Shown: positions 1 to 13,372, counted from the stretch's first letter. The stretch is 64,000 nt of DNA from Ochotona curzoniae (GCF_017591425.1 NW_024466218.1:8052001-8116000), one strand, 5' to 3'. Made by a program: numbers and translations. Notes: generated by a model from the sequence alone, not told the origin.

Positions 1-196
1 ACTGTTTAGTCCAGCAGTTCAGTGACAGGAAAGATCATAGGCCTCCTAACTGTGGGTCAGGGACAGGCAGTGGAAGGCATCATTCTAAAAGGACTTGACA
101 GAAAAGGGGCCTCAGAACAGGACAGACATGGCTACCAAGATCAGAATACAGTGTACAGACTGGATCTTCTGTATTAAAATTTACCTTAAGTGAGAG

Positions 197-398
197 ACTG
201 GTGCAGTAGCTCAACAGGCTAATTCTCTACCTGCAGTGCTGGTATCCCATATAGGCACTGGTTCTAGCCCCAGATGCTCCACTTGCAATTCAATTCCTTC
301 TTATGGACTGGGAAGGCAGCAAAAGATGGCTCAGTCTCTCTCTCTCTCCTCTATGTAAATCCTCCTTTTCAAATAAAAATAAATAATTGTTTAAAAAA
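197..398 (+). mobile_element. C-SINE, internally deleted
   Basis: Head 'GACTGGTGCAGTAGCTCAAC', then 'ATCCCATATAGGCACTGGTTC'-like core, then a jump to the CT-rich end and 'CAAATAAAAATAAATAA' tail. The middle part with the 'GGGACCCTGCACCC' block is missing. Confidence 0.75.
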
Positions 399-2924
399 AG
401 AGAGAAAAGAAAAACCTTTAGGAATTTTAGGGGACAAGGGCACAAGTGAATGAGTAAAATACTGACCTGGTGCTGAGCCCCAAAGTCAGACACACAAAAC
501 TCTATTGATGTAAGGTTAGCATAAGACCTACAGGTGAGAGCAGAGCAGACCTCTTTCCAGGGGTCAGGTGGTTCTGGATTGGTGATGCTGTTCACAGACC
601 CCATTTCCTCACAGCTCTCTCTCTCTCTCAATTTAGGAGCATTTGGAGTCATTACATTGGTAGAATGGAACAATCTATTACTTCTATGGAACACCAACTA
701 AACATTCAACAAGATATTTTGCTTCTCAGAATTACTGGAACTACTAACCAAGAAGAGACAGAATTACTGTAATCTAGAATTTGAGATGCACACATAATGC
801 ATAAATTTACTTTGAATCACTCAAATCTAAAAGGAGTTGAGGCAGCTGTATAATTTAGCTTGGCTTACCTCAAAAACTTTTAAACCAATCTTTATCTCAA
901 GAGTTCCAAGTTTGATAGCAAAATATTTCTATCCCCTTGTAAGCATGTTAGCAATTGCAAACTTCAGGCAACTGATAATTTTCCAGCAGTATAAAATTCT
1001 AGAGTGCTATATAAATGCTTAACACTTATCAATTTTAATTAATAACCTGGGCTGATTTGATTATGAGATTCTTAGACTTTCCCACTCAAATACCAACTCT
1101 TCATTTTTAAGATAGAAGTGTATAGTTTCTCTACTCTAACCAGAGCAAATTGCTCTGTCGTATAGGAATAAATTCTCTACTTCCCAGAAACGATGGCAAA
1201 TTCACAAAACCCTATAAAACTCATGCCTTACTTGCTTTGCAGCTGTGTAATTAAAAGAAAATTAATATATTGATGAGTTTTCCCCAGAATAGTATTCCTA
1301 AGTCACTGCTATTTGAGAGGGAAGCTTATTGCTAAAAGGTTTATAGCCAATATCATTTTTATGATTCAAAAGAAATAATAGCTCTGGTTTGCCTTCTTCA
1401 ATCCTCTTACAGATTTCTAAATGCCCTATTGGCTGACTTTTTATGTATATATATACATAATTATATATATATATATATAATTCCTGAACTATCATGACAA
1501 CCAGAAAAGAGTTATGCAATGTACAGATTTACCACCAGAGTGATTGCTCTATCCTTGTTACACTGGCCCTCTGCCTCCCCAACCCGATCCATAGAAGGCT
1601 TATTTTTAGCAATGACTAAAGGACTCCATGCTCTAATTTATGCACACATATAAAATCAATAATTACTTAGTCGACCTTTTCATTCGTCTAAATTTGGCCT
1701 GGCATAATGGAAGCTGCCCACATGGTTCCCATTGAGAATGATAAATAGGAGACAGCAGAGCATCTCTATCTTCTCTCACAGGGTCAGATAAAATCAGAGA
1801 CAACTCAAAGCACCACCAGTCCTTGCACTGAGCCACACCAACTTGTAGGAGGCAGATTCTCTTCTGAGGAGCTTCATGGCCCATTCCAAAGAGAAACCCC
1901 AACTTTGACTCTACCCTCTCCCCAATCCTGGCTTTGTGTAGGAATCAGGACTCCAGTATGTCCATACCCCTAATTAATAAGCATATCTCCGATAATGAAT
2001 ACGAATGGCAGTTAAGGAACAGCTCCCCCAATGAGATTAAGGCCAAGGGAGGAAGGGGAGCTTGGATAACTAGGTGGGTGCAGGTCACACAATGCAGGGC
2101 AGGAGAGGAAAAGGTCCAAGGGTCTGGGTCGACTTCTGGAAACCTTTCTCCCTGACTGCCTCCAATGGCCTCTTCTGATTTTGGAGGTTTCCCTACCATT
2201 GTCCAACACCTCTCTCAGGGATTAATTTCCTGCTAGTTGAGAGGCAATTAACCCTTGGTTTGTTTTTAAAGGTTGGATTTCCGGCTTTGAGAGTGACCCT
2301 TTTATTTTTCCTGAACTTGCTCAAAACAGGAAAGTCTTAGGATGGTTTAGATAGAGGTATCTAGGATATTTTCCTTTTTGCTTCAGAATTACTTCAGCTT
2401 CCAAACAAATCTATCCTGGAGGTTTAATGCCCATATTGTTAGCACCAAGAGCAGATCTTGCCTTGCAGTGGCCATGCCCTAAGTCTTGAACTCTGTGCCA
2501 TGTTTTTATTGTCACTTGGACCATCAGTAGATACCACAAACTTTCTTACAATGAGATGTAGAACTGGGTGCTAAATTTTTAGTCTGTTTTCTTTGCCTAC
2601 ATCATATCCCAGATCACTAAAATAAGTTCTATTTAAGACACTTTAAAAAGCCCACAGAAAATTAGAATTTAATTATTTTGGTGTAAAAATTTTGAAATGC
2701 AAAATTTTTTGTAAAAAGCTGTTTCTGTTTTTTGAAGACCTTTTGGGTCTATGAATTTCAAAACTTTTTGCACTAAAATAAACTTTTCTCTGAATTCCAT
2801 TTTTCATGACCATTTTGAAGAACCCTCACACAGAAGGTGTGAGGTGCTAAAATGTCTAATAACAAACATTATATTGCTATTACTACTAGGAGAATCACTT
2901 TTTATTGACTATATTCCACTGTTA
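399..2924. other. Non-repetitive AT-rich DNA, no gene seen
   Basis: Apart from the TA repeat, no exon, RNA gene or familiar repeat was recognised. Open frames here are short and lack recognisable domains. Confidence 0.5.
1444..1482 (+). repeat. (TA)n microsatellite
   Basis: Two TATATA runs around 'CATAATTA'; total about 38 bases. Confidence 0.85.
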
Positions 2925-3125
2925 TTACATGCTGGATAATTTTCTAAAGGACTTTCTGTTTACTGAGCCATTAACTATCACAACACTGATATGAGAACTA
3001 CTGTTATTTCCATTTTGTTGGTGAAATAACTGGGAATAGGTGACCTTGTCAAGGTCACAAGATAGTAGATGGAAGAACTGGGATTAGCATCTAAGCAGGC
3101 TGATGCAGAGCCAAAGTCTATCTAT
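2925..3125 (-). mobile_element. MIR SINE relic
   Basis: Plus strand reads like the reverse complement of MIR: 'ATTTCCATTTTGTTGGTGAA', 'CAAGGTCACAAGATAGTAGA', 'GAACTGGGATTAG'. An ancient mammal-wide tRNA-derived SINE, heavily diverged. Confidence 0.65.
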
Positions 3126-4917
3126 GAAACTCCTGGTATTACAGAATTTTTACATGCAATGTCTGAGTTAAGCCTTATATCAGGTTCTGCCCTCCAATCC
3201 CTGAATATCGTCTGCTATGCTATGCTGCCTATTCAGATTAGTGCCTGGTGACATGGTGCTTCTTTGGAAGGTTTGAACAAAGGCTCAGCCGGGCGGGGGG
3301 AGGTTGGAGGGGGGGACTTGTTAAGGAGCAGACTCTCTGTGACACCACGCCCTGTGTTTATCAGTTGCTTTCTAGGAAAGTTGTGCATACTTCAGCATGG
3401 ATGCCTGGCATGCAAAAAACGTAGAGACACATCCAGTGAGTGCCGACACAAGGGAGTGGGGAGGAAAAGATCACAGGGCCTGGAAGGCAGGAGGGGAGGG
3501 AAAAGCAGGCAGAGAAGAGGCTTTGGAACACAAAAGCCCCAGACTCTCAGGGGTTTGGTGGCCAGCTGCTCACATCTTCGCATAAAACATGGGCAGAGGG
3601 CTGTCGGGGGACTGAGCGATCATGGATCCCTGGAGCAGCCCACAAATTGGAGGATGTGCCTTGGTGAGGATGGCAGCTCAGGAAATGAGAGAAAAGAGGC
3701 TTTTCTCTCGCATATGCCTAAGCAATGCATAGTACACAGAGCAAAGGAGGGAAATGCAGAGCAATCCAAGTGCTCAGACACTGGGCATGTCGCTTTAAAT
3801 TCTCCTGGCAACATCTAACATCCTCGCTAGCACAGAGGGGAATCTAGCCACCTGTCAACCCCAAGACACACTCCCGACTGTTCGGGGAGATATTCTAGAC
3901 AGGAAGGAGCCTGCCACAATAATTACAGCACACTGTGATGGCCTTAAACAGTACCATTCTCAGTGCATTATCTAAGGCTTTTTGTCAGCCCCTCTGAAAG
4001 TCATCAGCTAACCGGGCATGCTTTACTGGCCAAAGAAACTGATGTTTGGCTTTGGGTGATTTGTGGAATCTGAATTCTCATTATTCTGAAAGTATCGCAG
4101 TCCACAATTGAAAACCTCCAAGGAAGCAATGCCAGGTACCAGACATGACTGAGAAATCTAGGGACACTAAGATTGTTTAATTACACACACAGGATTTAGA
4201 ATGGATTCGTTCCATTTGAAGAATGTGCACATATTTTTAATTTGTGAATTAAAAGCAAAGCCTTAAGTACATTGATTCAGTGAAGAAGAGACATCAGGAG
4301 TTTGTAAATTATTTATATTTAAAAGAGGACTGATAGTCATAAAAGCCTACAAGACCATAGAAGTATTCTGGATTAGATGCCGCTGACTGTATGAGAGAGA
4401 GGCCATTAGGAAAATGTGATGAGAACAAAGATACCCTGTTCTGGTCTTCAGAGAGAGGACAAGACAATCAAAACCAGCACGAGTGTTGCACTCACAGAGA
4501 TGATTTATGGGGGTGTTTAAAATAATTAAATATGTATAACCTGGTTAAATGATGACTAGCAGGGGATCTAATAAATGTCTCCTGAATTTTGGAGGTGTGA
4601 ACATGAATATAAGAAATTATTTATTCTAAGTCAGTAGGAATAATGATTAGGAATAAGGACATTGAAGATTGAAAGTAGACTGCAGCTAGAGGAGTCATGC
4701 ATGATAGACAAACTCAGCTAACTCGATCTCCCAGAGGGTATGGTAAAAGACACAGCCCCAGAGACTCTGAAATGAAGCTCTGCAGGGCAATCTGGGCTGA
4801 CACTGCTTGGAAAGACCACGAGCATTAGTAGGCCCAAATCCTTATCCACATCGGAATCAAGGTGCCCACTCAGATAATCTGAAACAACAGATTTTGGTAG
4901 AAGGTTTAAATCCAGGG
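3126..4917. other. Non-repetitive DNA with a chance-sized 184-codon ORF
   Basis: An open frame at 3264-3818 (plus) lies in a locally GC-richer patch with G-runs. Its product is basic and low in complexity, with no known domain, and overlapping frames are also open. I do not call it a gene. Confidence 0.45.
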
Positions 4918-5087
4918 GGCAGCATTAGGGCACGGTATATAAGGCAGCCACTGATGATGCTGGCATTCTACGTCGTAGCAACAGAGTTCCAACTGCTCTG
5001 CTTCTGGTCCTGCTTCCTGCCAATACACCTAAGAAAACTGAGGAAGATTTCCCAAGCGCTTGGACACCTGCCACCTATGTTGGAGAC
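4918..5087 (+). mobile_element. Older C-SINE, 5' part only
   Basis: 'GGCATTCTACGTCGTAGCAA', 'CTGCTTCTGGTCCTGCTTCC' and 'CACCTGCCACCTATGTTGGA' match the core of the older C-SINE type seen at 21.25 and 27.9 kb. It stops at 5087 where a T-run begins, and the second half is not found on the other side of that insertion. Confidence 0.65.
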
Positions 5088-5400
5088 TTTTTTTTTTTTT
5101 TTCGCAGAGTGGAAGTTTAATGAGATGTCCACCGAGACTCCCCATACAGCAGTCCTAGGCCAGGGCTCCCTGCCCACTGCCTCCCGGGAGAGCAGCAGTA
5201 TCCCTCCCCAGTCCCCAGGGAACAGCAGTGCCCCTGCACCTCCCAGGCAGCGAGGTGGACAGTGTCCAGTGGCCACCTCCCTGGGGGCCAGACCATGTAT
5301 CCCCACAGAGCTAAGGCTTCCCCTGGGTCTCGGAGGGGAGGGCACCTGCTCCCTGCAGCCCTCACCCCCACACGTGGGGGATACACACGTACATATTGTA
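5088..5400 (-). pseudogene. 5'-truncated processed transcript (3' UTR) insertion
   Basis: A GC-rich block unlike its flanks begins with a 15-base T-run (5088-5102), the complement of an A tail. On the minus strand ATTAAA (5121-5116) lies about 14 nt before the tail, the spacing of a genuine polyadenylation signal. This is the signature of an L1-mediated cDNA copy of a cellular mRNA, here apparently only a 3' UTR. The parent gene was not recognised. No target-site duplication was found and the 5' limit near 5400 is approximate. Confidence 0.6.
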
Positions 5401-6069
5401 TATATTGTGTGAACATTCATCAGAAAGCTGGAGTGGTCAGAAAGGTATCAAAGCATTTGAAGACAAGATAGAGATAGAGACATTCCATACTGATAACAAG
5501 CCAGCTCATCAGCAAAACATGTGGAACGCTTATGCACATCTTAGGCTGCAATTCTGTTGATGAGCAGAGTTCCAAAATATTTGAAGCAAAAACTAAGAAA
5601 TGAAAAACACTCAAATCTGCAGTTACACTTAAAGAATGTAATATTCAGTGACTGGCCATAGAGAGAAATGAACAAGAAATTAACGAGGATAAATTTTGGA
5701 TGATAAGACTATAACCACTTCTGATGCTGCCCCTTGTCAAATACATGCTTGAAAACCACTTATTTTCTTCATCTTGAACTTACAGCAGAATCATAGTGAA
5801 ACCATCCAACCAGACAAATCACTTGTTTGCTTGTTCAACTAGGAGGATAGATCCAAAATCTCTTCAAGTATTACATCTGGTGTCTGTCCTGAAAATTCTT
5901 CTATCTATAATCTGAAGCCACATGATTCTGTTGAAATCCATTCGCTTCCCTGCAGACTTATACAGAATACACTTTTGGAATTGAAGAGATTTTAGACATC
6001 AGACAGCTCAAATGTTCCGTTTTACTGAAGAGATTCTATTGATTCTTTATGATCTGGTTCAATTGCCAT

Positions 6070-6175
6070 ATCAACACTGAAAGATGAGAAAACAATAGCT
6101 TCACCAAAGTCACACAGCCAGTCAGCAGCAATGCCTGGTTTCTAACCTACATAATCTAATTGTAAAACCTACTAT
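6070..6175 (-). mobile_element. MIR SINE fragment
   Basis: 'TGAAAGATGAGAAAACAATA' and 'CCAAAGTCACACAGCCAGTC' match the antisense MIR core (gatgaggaaact... aaggtcacacagc). Confidence 0.6.
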
Positions 6176-7694
6176 ATTTATAAGAGACTTGGCAAACACT
6201 TATTGAATTAGGGTAACAAAGAAATCAAGACGCCATAAGTCCCAAAGATATAATTGCTTTTATATATGGTTATGATGGAACCAGTGGCAGGACAAGTAGT
6301 AGATTTTCTGAGCCTTAACACCATCTACCCTACCATATCTTCTAAGAGAAGTTCAACTGTAAGAGGGAATTAATTAGTTTAATCTCTAACTTTTTAGTAT
6401 AGTCTCTTGCTACAACAGTTGTGAATGAAATGAATCCACTCTGTAGTATAAGAATATGTGATTTCCAATTGTGTACTTTAATCTCATTTCACCTAAACTC
6501 TAATCAGTGACTTGGAATGAGCTAGGGGGATATCCCTGCTAAACAATAGCAGCACTGTGGGCTTTTCAATATCAATCAAGCACAATTTTATGATTGAGCA
6601 GTCTATACTGCAATTAGATATAGCAGTTCTATTGTTTTCCACTTGCTGTCTTCATGTTGATGTGAGGCAGGCATTTCCAACTCCAGGTACCCAAACAAAC
6701 TCCACGGCTTTCAGCACTTTCAGCTTTTAAATGCTCAGCCCACTACAATCAAATGTTATAGGGGTTTGTTCTCCTGCTTCCCTGCTTTAGAATTGGCATA
6801 GAGTGCACAGTGTGCCCTGGACACCTCAAATCCTCCTGCTTCAGAATCACTAGCCCCTCTTATTTGCTAGCACAGGACAGAGGTAAAAGAAATGGCAGGT
6901 ATTGTTTACTACAATTAGCTGACTTCTCAGGTGGTCATCCTCTGGCTTGGTGTGACGTCATCTTTGCAATTACTCCTTGTTGTGTAAAGTGTGTCCATGT
7001 TTCTTTGGACAGTCCCCCAGTGCATTGAAGATCGTTCAGAGTGGGAAGTCATGCATTTCTTTGGTCCCTACCATCTTTCCCTAAACCCAACGTTCCTTTC
7101 TTGGAAAGAGAAAGTAGCTAACTCTTCTTAGTTGTCTTACTATCCTATGGTTCATGCCTCTTTTTTTTTTTTAAGCCCTATGGTTCTTGTGATCTGGGAA
7201 TCAATGATAATTCTCTAAATTATCTTGGTGCTTCAGGGAGTTGGCACATGGAAGGTGTTCTCATCTTCTTCCCATGGCGTCTTCCTGCATTTACCCCAAC
7301 AAGCCTCTTACCTTTGAAGATTAAACAGAGATTAGAACGGATGCTAGTCACAAAGGTGAAAATCCACAAAAAGCCTCATGGTCACAGAAAGCAGGAAGGC
7401 CAAGGACAGTGGACACACAAACATCACTGAAAGAGACAGAAAAATTGCTTAAAATCAGCCATATTTGATTGGTCTTGGTTTAGTTCCAGTCAAAACTAAA
7501 ACTGAGTACAAACCGAGGAGACAACCTGCCATGTGCAAGGAGTTCAGGGGACTAACCTGAAGTGAATCTGATAAACAATAATAACAACAATAAAATCTCT
7601 CCTGTAAACCTAAACTTGACCCCATAAAAGGTTAGTGATGAATTAGAGAATTTCAATGAGTTTAAGAAGTTATATAATCATGTGGAGATTATAT

Positions 7695-7875
7695 TAGGAA
7701 GGGTTGATTGAGCAATGCCTCTTGGCATCCAACACACATACATTCCAATTCTAACTCTGCTCCTCAGTGGCCACATGCCATTAGGCAAATCACTCATGCT
7801 TCGGAGTCCTCTCTGTTCTCATCTGTAATATGGACATAATGTTTGTATGCATAGTCATAACTTAAATGCAGGTAA
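7695..7875 (+). mobile_element. MIR SINE relic
   Basis: 'CAATTCTAACTCTGCTCCTC', 'CCATTAGGCAAATCACTCAT' and 'TCATCTGTAATATGGACATA' follow the sense MIR order (tctgccac... gggcaagt... catctgtaaaatgggga). Confidence 0.6.
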
Positions 7876-10859
7876 CTCTTTTAAAACTTTTAGAAGTTTT
7901 TGTTTCATGTAACAGGCAGAGAGATGAATGGAGAGAAATCTTACATACACTGCTTCTGTGAATGTCCACTATTGAAATGACCGAGACCAGGGCTTTAAAA
8001 GGGTCAGCATAACAGATCATTAGATTCTCAAGGCGAGGCAGAAGGAAGGAAAGAAACCCAGAAAACTGGAAAACAGGCAGGAAGAAGCAGCTGGGCAGAT
8101 AGCTTGCTTAGCAAAAACCCCTGAGTGCACAAAAGTGTTTCTTTGTCCATCGTTTGCTGAATGTTGCTAATTATTACATTGGGGATGGGCCCAAGGGACT
8201 GAAGGCTGTTTCTCCTCAGGTTAGCAGGACAGGTGTCTGCACCTGCTCTGTACATTAGCAGTAGAGTACCCTCAGACTTGCCCCTGCTCTTCTGAGAATA
8301 CCCTTCCCACATAAAGAAAAGCAGCTCTCTAGTCGCTTCTAGAGAAATAGCTGCCCTTCTCAGCTAAAAATCCCTGAAGTCCATTTGTCCTGACCTTGAT
8401 CAAAGTTTCCCTGCAGTGGATTGGGACATGGTGGTAACAGTGTCTGATAGAAAGAATTTACTCTATAGAGAAGAATCTTAGGCTAGCTACCCAGAGAACA
8501 CTGATTATATAGCACTCATGTGGCAGAGCCGGCAATCCCCGCATCCAGATGTCAAAAGCTGGTTAATTAAAATTAAGACATATTTGCTGTAGCAAGTCCA
8601 GTCAATCCAATTCCAGGATGGTTCTGCTCCCATTGTTCATTTCTACAGAAATATCTCAGTCTCTGTGGAACAGCCATAAGTAGCAGAAGCAAAACCGGAA
8701 TTGCACAACCTTGTTTTTCAAGCAGCAGCAAATAGCTCACTTATTTGAAAAGGGTAAATGGTCTAGTCTTCAAACTACCAGGTTTTTTTTTCTGTTTTAA
8801 ACAGAAAGCATATGCTTCAAGCTCAAATACTCATAGGATAAAAGGTAATGCTAAATGCTTCAATTAACCAGAGACGCAATGAAGAATGAAAGCGCATGGC
8901 TGAATCTCATTCACAACACTTCCTGGGCTCACTTGGGTAATTCTCTCCATCTTGACTAAGAAGGAAAAGTTTCCCCACCGAGCTAGTCATAAATGCTACT
9001 GCTGACATTCCCATATCTTCCTTTGCTTGACTAGTGCAAGGAGGCCCAGAAAAGAGTACTGGAACAATCTGCAAATTAAGATGATTTTTCAGCATCCATA
9101 AACTTCAAGCTGAAGAGGCTATTCAAAAACTGTGGTAAAGGAGGCAGTAACTGTTTTATCTCTTTCCATAAAACTCTAATGCATTGGAGGGAAAATAAAG
9201 AAACCCCAGGTATAAACACTGCGATTGTAAGTTCAGTACACAACCTCTGTGATCTATCTACAACAAAGGCTAATGCTGTTGGGTATGGATAACAATAAAA
9301 TTCTAAACAGAACTCATGAGAGGTGCCAAAACGATCTGAAAAAAGGATTTTTAATGGGATTTATTAGCAAGACCATCCTTGGGAATTACAGTGACATACA
9401 TATAAGAGTTTTGCAAAGGCAAATTGCACTATGTTGGACATTATTCTACTTCAATTTAAAGGTAAAAGGCAAAAAACCAAAGGTCATCAGCCCAAGAGTA
9501 TATTAATTTATATCTAATGTAGGATTTTTTCCACACATGAAGAAGTCCAAAGGGGAAAAAATTATAGCTCCCAGAAGAAACTTTCGGCAATAATCTTATA
9601 TAATTTACAGCACAAAAGGACATTTCTGTGTCCAGGAATTGTGGCTCATCAGCATTGTGAAAATGAATCTGTGCAACTCATTTGATACAAAAGTCATATG
9701 AATGTCTTCAGCCAACTGGCTCTTTTGCACAGCCTGTTCCCCCTATGGCAAGTCACACACCTAACAGTTCGTATTTATGGGTGCTCCAGCGGAAAGACAA
9801 ATACATGAACTTTGGGTACAAGAGTTCAAACTAAAAAGACAAGCTTAATTCCTCAGAACTAGATGAAGAATTGCTCAGGTACGCAATAAGACCACTGCTG
9901 ACTTGGTCCTGTACAGAGCCTTGCACAGGCTCAGGAGAGCCCCGCACAATTTCATTATCTCATGCCTTCCAAGGGAAGAAGCCTACTTTCCTATTTCATA
10001 ATAATTGGAAGAAGAAATGTAAGTGGGAGCACAATTCATTTCAGTTTGAGGAATTATTTACCAATTAAAGAGATGAGCAGAGGAAGGGGAGGGCTACATA
10101 ATTTTGATATAGGTGTTCCTTTTATTATGTTATTTATATACACAAAATTATTGCTTTTATTAACTAAGAGGTTAATCACTTAAATGGGCTGCTTTGCATC
10201 CTTTCCTATCCCGTATACAGGCAAATTGGTTAATTTTATGTTCAGGAAATAATCTGGCATTTTTTTTTCTTGTATGTATCTGTACAGTACCGTTTTAGAA
10301 CATTTTATAATTCGGGCTATGAGGAAACTTGCCAAACTCTTGATGTTGCAAAGTCGCTCTATTTTTGCAGCGAACAAAGAGGGGAGAGCCTACAAGATTC
10401 TGGTTAGAAGTGGATTCCAAAAACACTAACATTTTCTGCATTTGAGGTAACAACTTGAGAGTCTACGTTATATAAAATAAAAGCAGAAACTGAGTCAGAA
10501 AATGTGAACAGAGACCCAGACCTGCTATTTGCTATCTTCACATTTTGGGCAAGTTCTACTGGTCTTATATTCATTTGTGAAACAAGGAGTCTTTTCATTC
10601 ATTCAAATGCAGACCAAAGGCTTTTATGAACTCTTATTACAGAACACCAGGATTACAATTACTGACTGACAAGATTCTTGTCCTCTTGAAGTTTTTTCAC
10701 ATCTTTTTTCAAAAGTAAACTAAACATTTGCAGTTGGTAAGTGCTCTGAAAAAGGTAAATAGAGCTGATTGAAAAATAACTGAGTCCTACACTTTTGTTA
10801 TTACGAGAAGAACACTTAACAAGATAACCACCCTCTCAACAACTGTTCAAGTGCAGAAA

Positions 10860-11090
10860 ACATTATTATTAACTATAGGTACAATGCTGTACAGCAGATT
10901 TCTAGAATTTGTTCATCTTTTTGACTGATACTTTATACCTGCTGATTTGGAAACCAGGTCCTCCTTTCCTCCCTGTCCTGGAAACTGCCACCTTATTCTT
11001 TGATTCTATGAAATGGACTATTTTGCATACTCAGTGAGTATAATTCTGTAATATTTTCATTTCAGTGGCTGACTTATTTCACTAATAGCA
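10860..11090 (-). mobile_element. Probable antisense old L1 3' UTR
   Basis: 'AACTATAGGTACAATGCTGT', 'CAGATTTCTAGAATTTGTTC' and 'GGCTGACTTATTTCACTAAT' resemble the reverse complement of ancient mammalian L1 3' ends. Very diverged; boundaries and family are uncertain. Confidence 0.45.
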
Positions 11091-11477
11091 ATAATCAGTA
11101 TTAGTACTAATATTAGTAATAGTGTTCCATTATGTGCACACACAGACCTATGCTTGAAAGCAAAACTGAGGACTCTCCAAAGCTGTGACCTAAAACATTC
11201 GAGAAATAAGCAATTTATATACCCAAGGGAAGAGAACACTAGAGGAAATTGTAAGAGCAAAGATTCTGATACCTGCCAGGAAAATCTTGATTAATTCCAG
11301 GAACTGAGAAATGGTTAAGTATGCAGGAGACCAAGATGTAAGAGTTGAGGCTGGGGAAACAGAAAGATTCACTCTACACGTGTCCTTCTAGGTCACAGTT
11401 AGAAACTTGAATATTTTTGCTAAGAATTAATTCCTTAGAAGTCATCCAAAGGGGGTGGCAGCTTATTTACATTTTTA

Positions 11478-11797
11478 TAAAGATTTATTTATTTTTATTG
11501 GAAAGTCAGATTTACAGGCAGGAAATACAGAAAAGATTGTCCGTCCACTGGTACCCTCCCCAAGTAGCCACAAGAATCAAAGCTAAGCTAATACAAAGCC
11601 AGGAGCCAGGCACTTCTTCCAGATATCCCACAAGGGTGCAGGGTCCCAAGGCATTGGGACATCCTCTTCTGCTTTCTCAGGCCACAGACTGGGAGTTAGA
11701 TGGGAAGTAGAGCAGCTGGGACACAAATTGGCACCCATATGGGATCCAGGCACATACAAGGCAAGAAATTTAGCCACTAGGCTACCCTTCCAGACTC
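11478..11797 (-). mobile_element. C-SINE with 16-bp TSD
   Basis: Minus orientation: tail as 'AAAGATTTATTTATTTTTAT' at the left, head as 'TAGCCACTAGGCTACCC' at the right. The direct repeat CTTATTTACATTTTTA is at 11462-11477 and 11798-11813, an exact match. The body lacks the CpGs of the youngest copy. Confidence 0.92.
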
Positions 11798-12426
11798 CTT
11801 ATTTACATTTTTAAAGTTCATTCTTGTTCCTATGCAATATATACTTCAAGGTCACAGAAGAGACGGTGAAATTGGGATCCACTGCAGTCATCTAAATGAC
11901 AGGTCCAGATGGCTTATATCAGAATGTAGTCAGTGAAGATGAAGAAGATAAGCAGAACAAATGATTTTCCAGAGACAGAATCCTCAGGCATTGGTGATAT
12001 GATAATGAAACCCTCCTAAAGGAAGAAGCACATGACAATGCTGATTTTCACAAAAGAGAAAGTGCTGGTGCTAGGGGATGACATAGCCTGGAGACAGTGC
12101 ACGTTTGGACAATATACATAAGTCCAGCTCATATGTGATTTTAAAGTACTTTTTGAAGCTTCCAAATGAATGTATGAAGTAGGATGGTCAGGCATTTATG
12201 TGTGAACCCAGAAAAGACACATGGTTAGGAATTTCATTCTGTGGGTCCTTGGATTAGTAATGATATACGAAAGAAGATAATAATATCTTTCTTATGCATC
12301 CCACAGGTGGTTTTTCTTTTTTGGATTTTTTAATAATCCGAAGATCTGCCTATCTCATTGAGGATATTAATTTGTGCTGCAGCAACAGAAAACTGAAAAT
12401 ATCAGTTGGTAAAAACATAAAGATTG

Positions 12427-12759
12427 GGCCCAGTGTATTGGCCTAACAACTAAAGTCCTCACCTTGAACATGCCAGAATCCCATATGGGTGCTGGTTCTA
12501 ATCCTGGTGGCCCTACTTCCCATCCAGCTCCCTGCTTGTGGCCTGGGAAGGCAGTCAAGGATGGCCCAAAGCCTTGGGACCCTGCACCGCGTGGGAGACA
12601 TAGAAGAAGCTCCTGGCTCCTGGCTTCAGATCGGCACAGCTCTGACCATTTGTGGTCACTTGAGAGAGTGAGTCATCATATGGAGGCTCTTCCTCTCTGT
12701 CTCCCCTCCTCTGTGTATATCTGACTTTGCAATAAAAATAAATAAATCTTTTTTAAAAA
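12427..12759 (+). mobile_element. C-SINE with 16-bp TSD
   Basis: Complete copy from 'GGCCCAGTGTATTGGCCTAA' to 'AATAAAAATAAATAAATC' and an A tail. AAAAACATAAAGATTG occurs at 12411-12426 and 12760-12775. The core words 'CCATATGGGTGCTGGTTC' and 'TTGGGACCCTGCACC' are intact. Confidence 0.93.
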
Positions 12760-12896
12760 AAAAACATAAAGATTGATTTCCTGCCCATGCTACACAGCCT
12801 TTGTAAGTCAGCTTGGAGGTCTGCTCTTTGTTATCATCAGTGGCACATCAGCTGATGAAGCCATCACATCTACAGTTTTGACCATTACAGTAGTTG

Positions 12897-13372
12897 CAAT
12901 GGTTAATTTTAATGAAATTAAATTAAATTAATAAGGAATTGAATGGGGCAAGAATGCCCAGATATTTGTTTTATGCTATTCTGGGTGTATCTGTGAGGTA
13001 TTGCTAGAAAAGATTAGCATTTGAATTGGTAGAATTTCCCTAACCAATTGCCATTCTCAATGTGGATGCACTCATGAAATTTACTGAATAGAACAAAATC
13101 TGAGTAAAGGAAAATTCTCACTCTCTCACTCACTGTCTCTGAGCTAGGATAGCAGTCATGTCCTACCCTCAGCCTCTGGCTCGGGTCTCTCTTCAACCTT
13201 AGTCCTGCAGACTCAGACCAGAACTATTCCATCAGCTTTGACAACTAGAGCTTATGATTTTTTTTAAGATCCATAACTTCAGGAGCCAATTCTTTAAAGT
13301 ATGCCTTCTGATGTGAGTATATATTTTATATTATAACCATATATTATGGTTCTATCTCTCTAGAAAATGCAG
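12897..13372 (+). mobile_element. ERVL-type LTR (5' LTR of provirus)
   Basis: Matches an ERVL/MLT2-like LTR layout: 'GGTTAATTTTAATG' start, 'GAATGCCCAGATATTTG', 'TTCTGGGTGTATCTGTGAG', 'GATTAGCATTTGAATTGGTA', a CT-rich middle, and an end like 'TATGGTTCTATCTCTCTAGA'. It directly precedes gag-like sequence. Exact ends are eroded. Confidence 0.65.

Larger units (their letters stand above)
5401..10859. other. Mostly unrecognised DNA between small MIR relics
   Basis: Besides the MIR pieces at 6.07 and 7.7 kb, no gene or repeat family was recognised. Confidence 0.45.
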
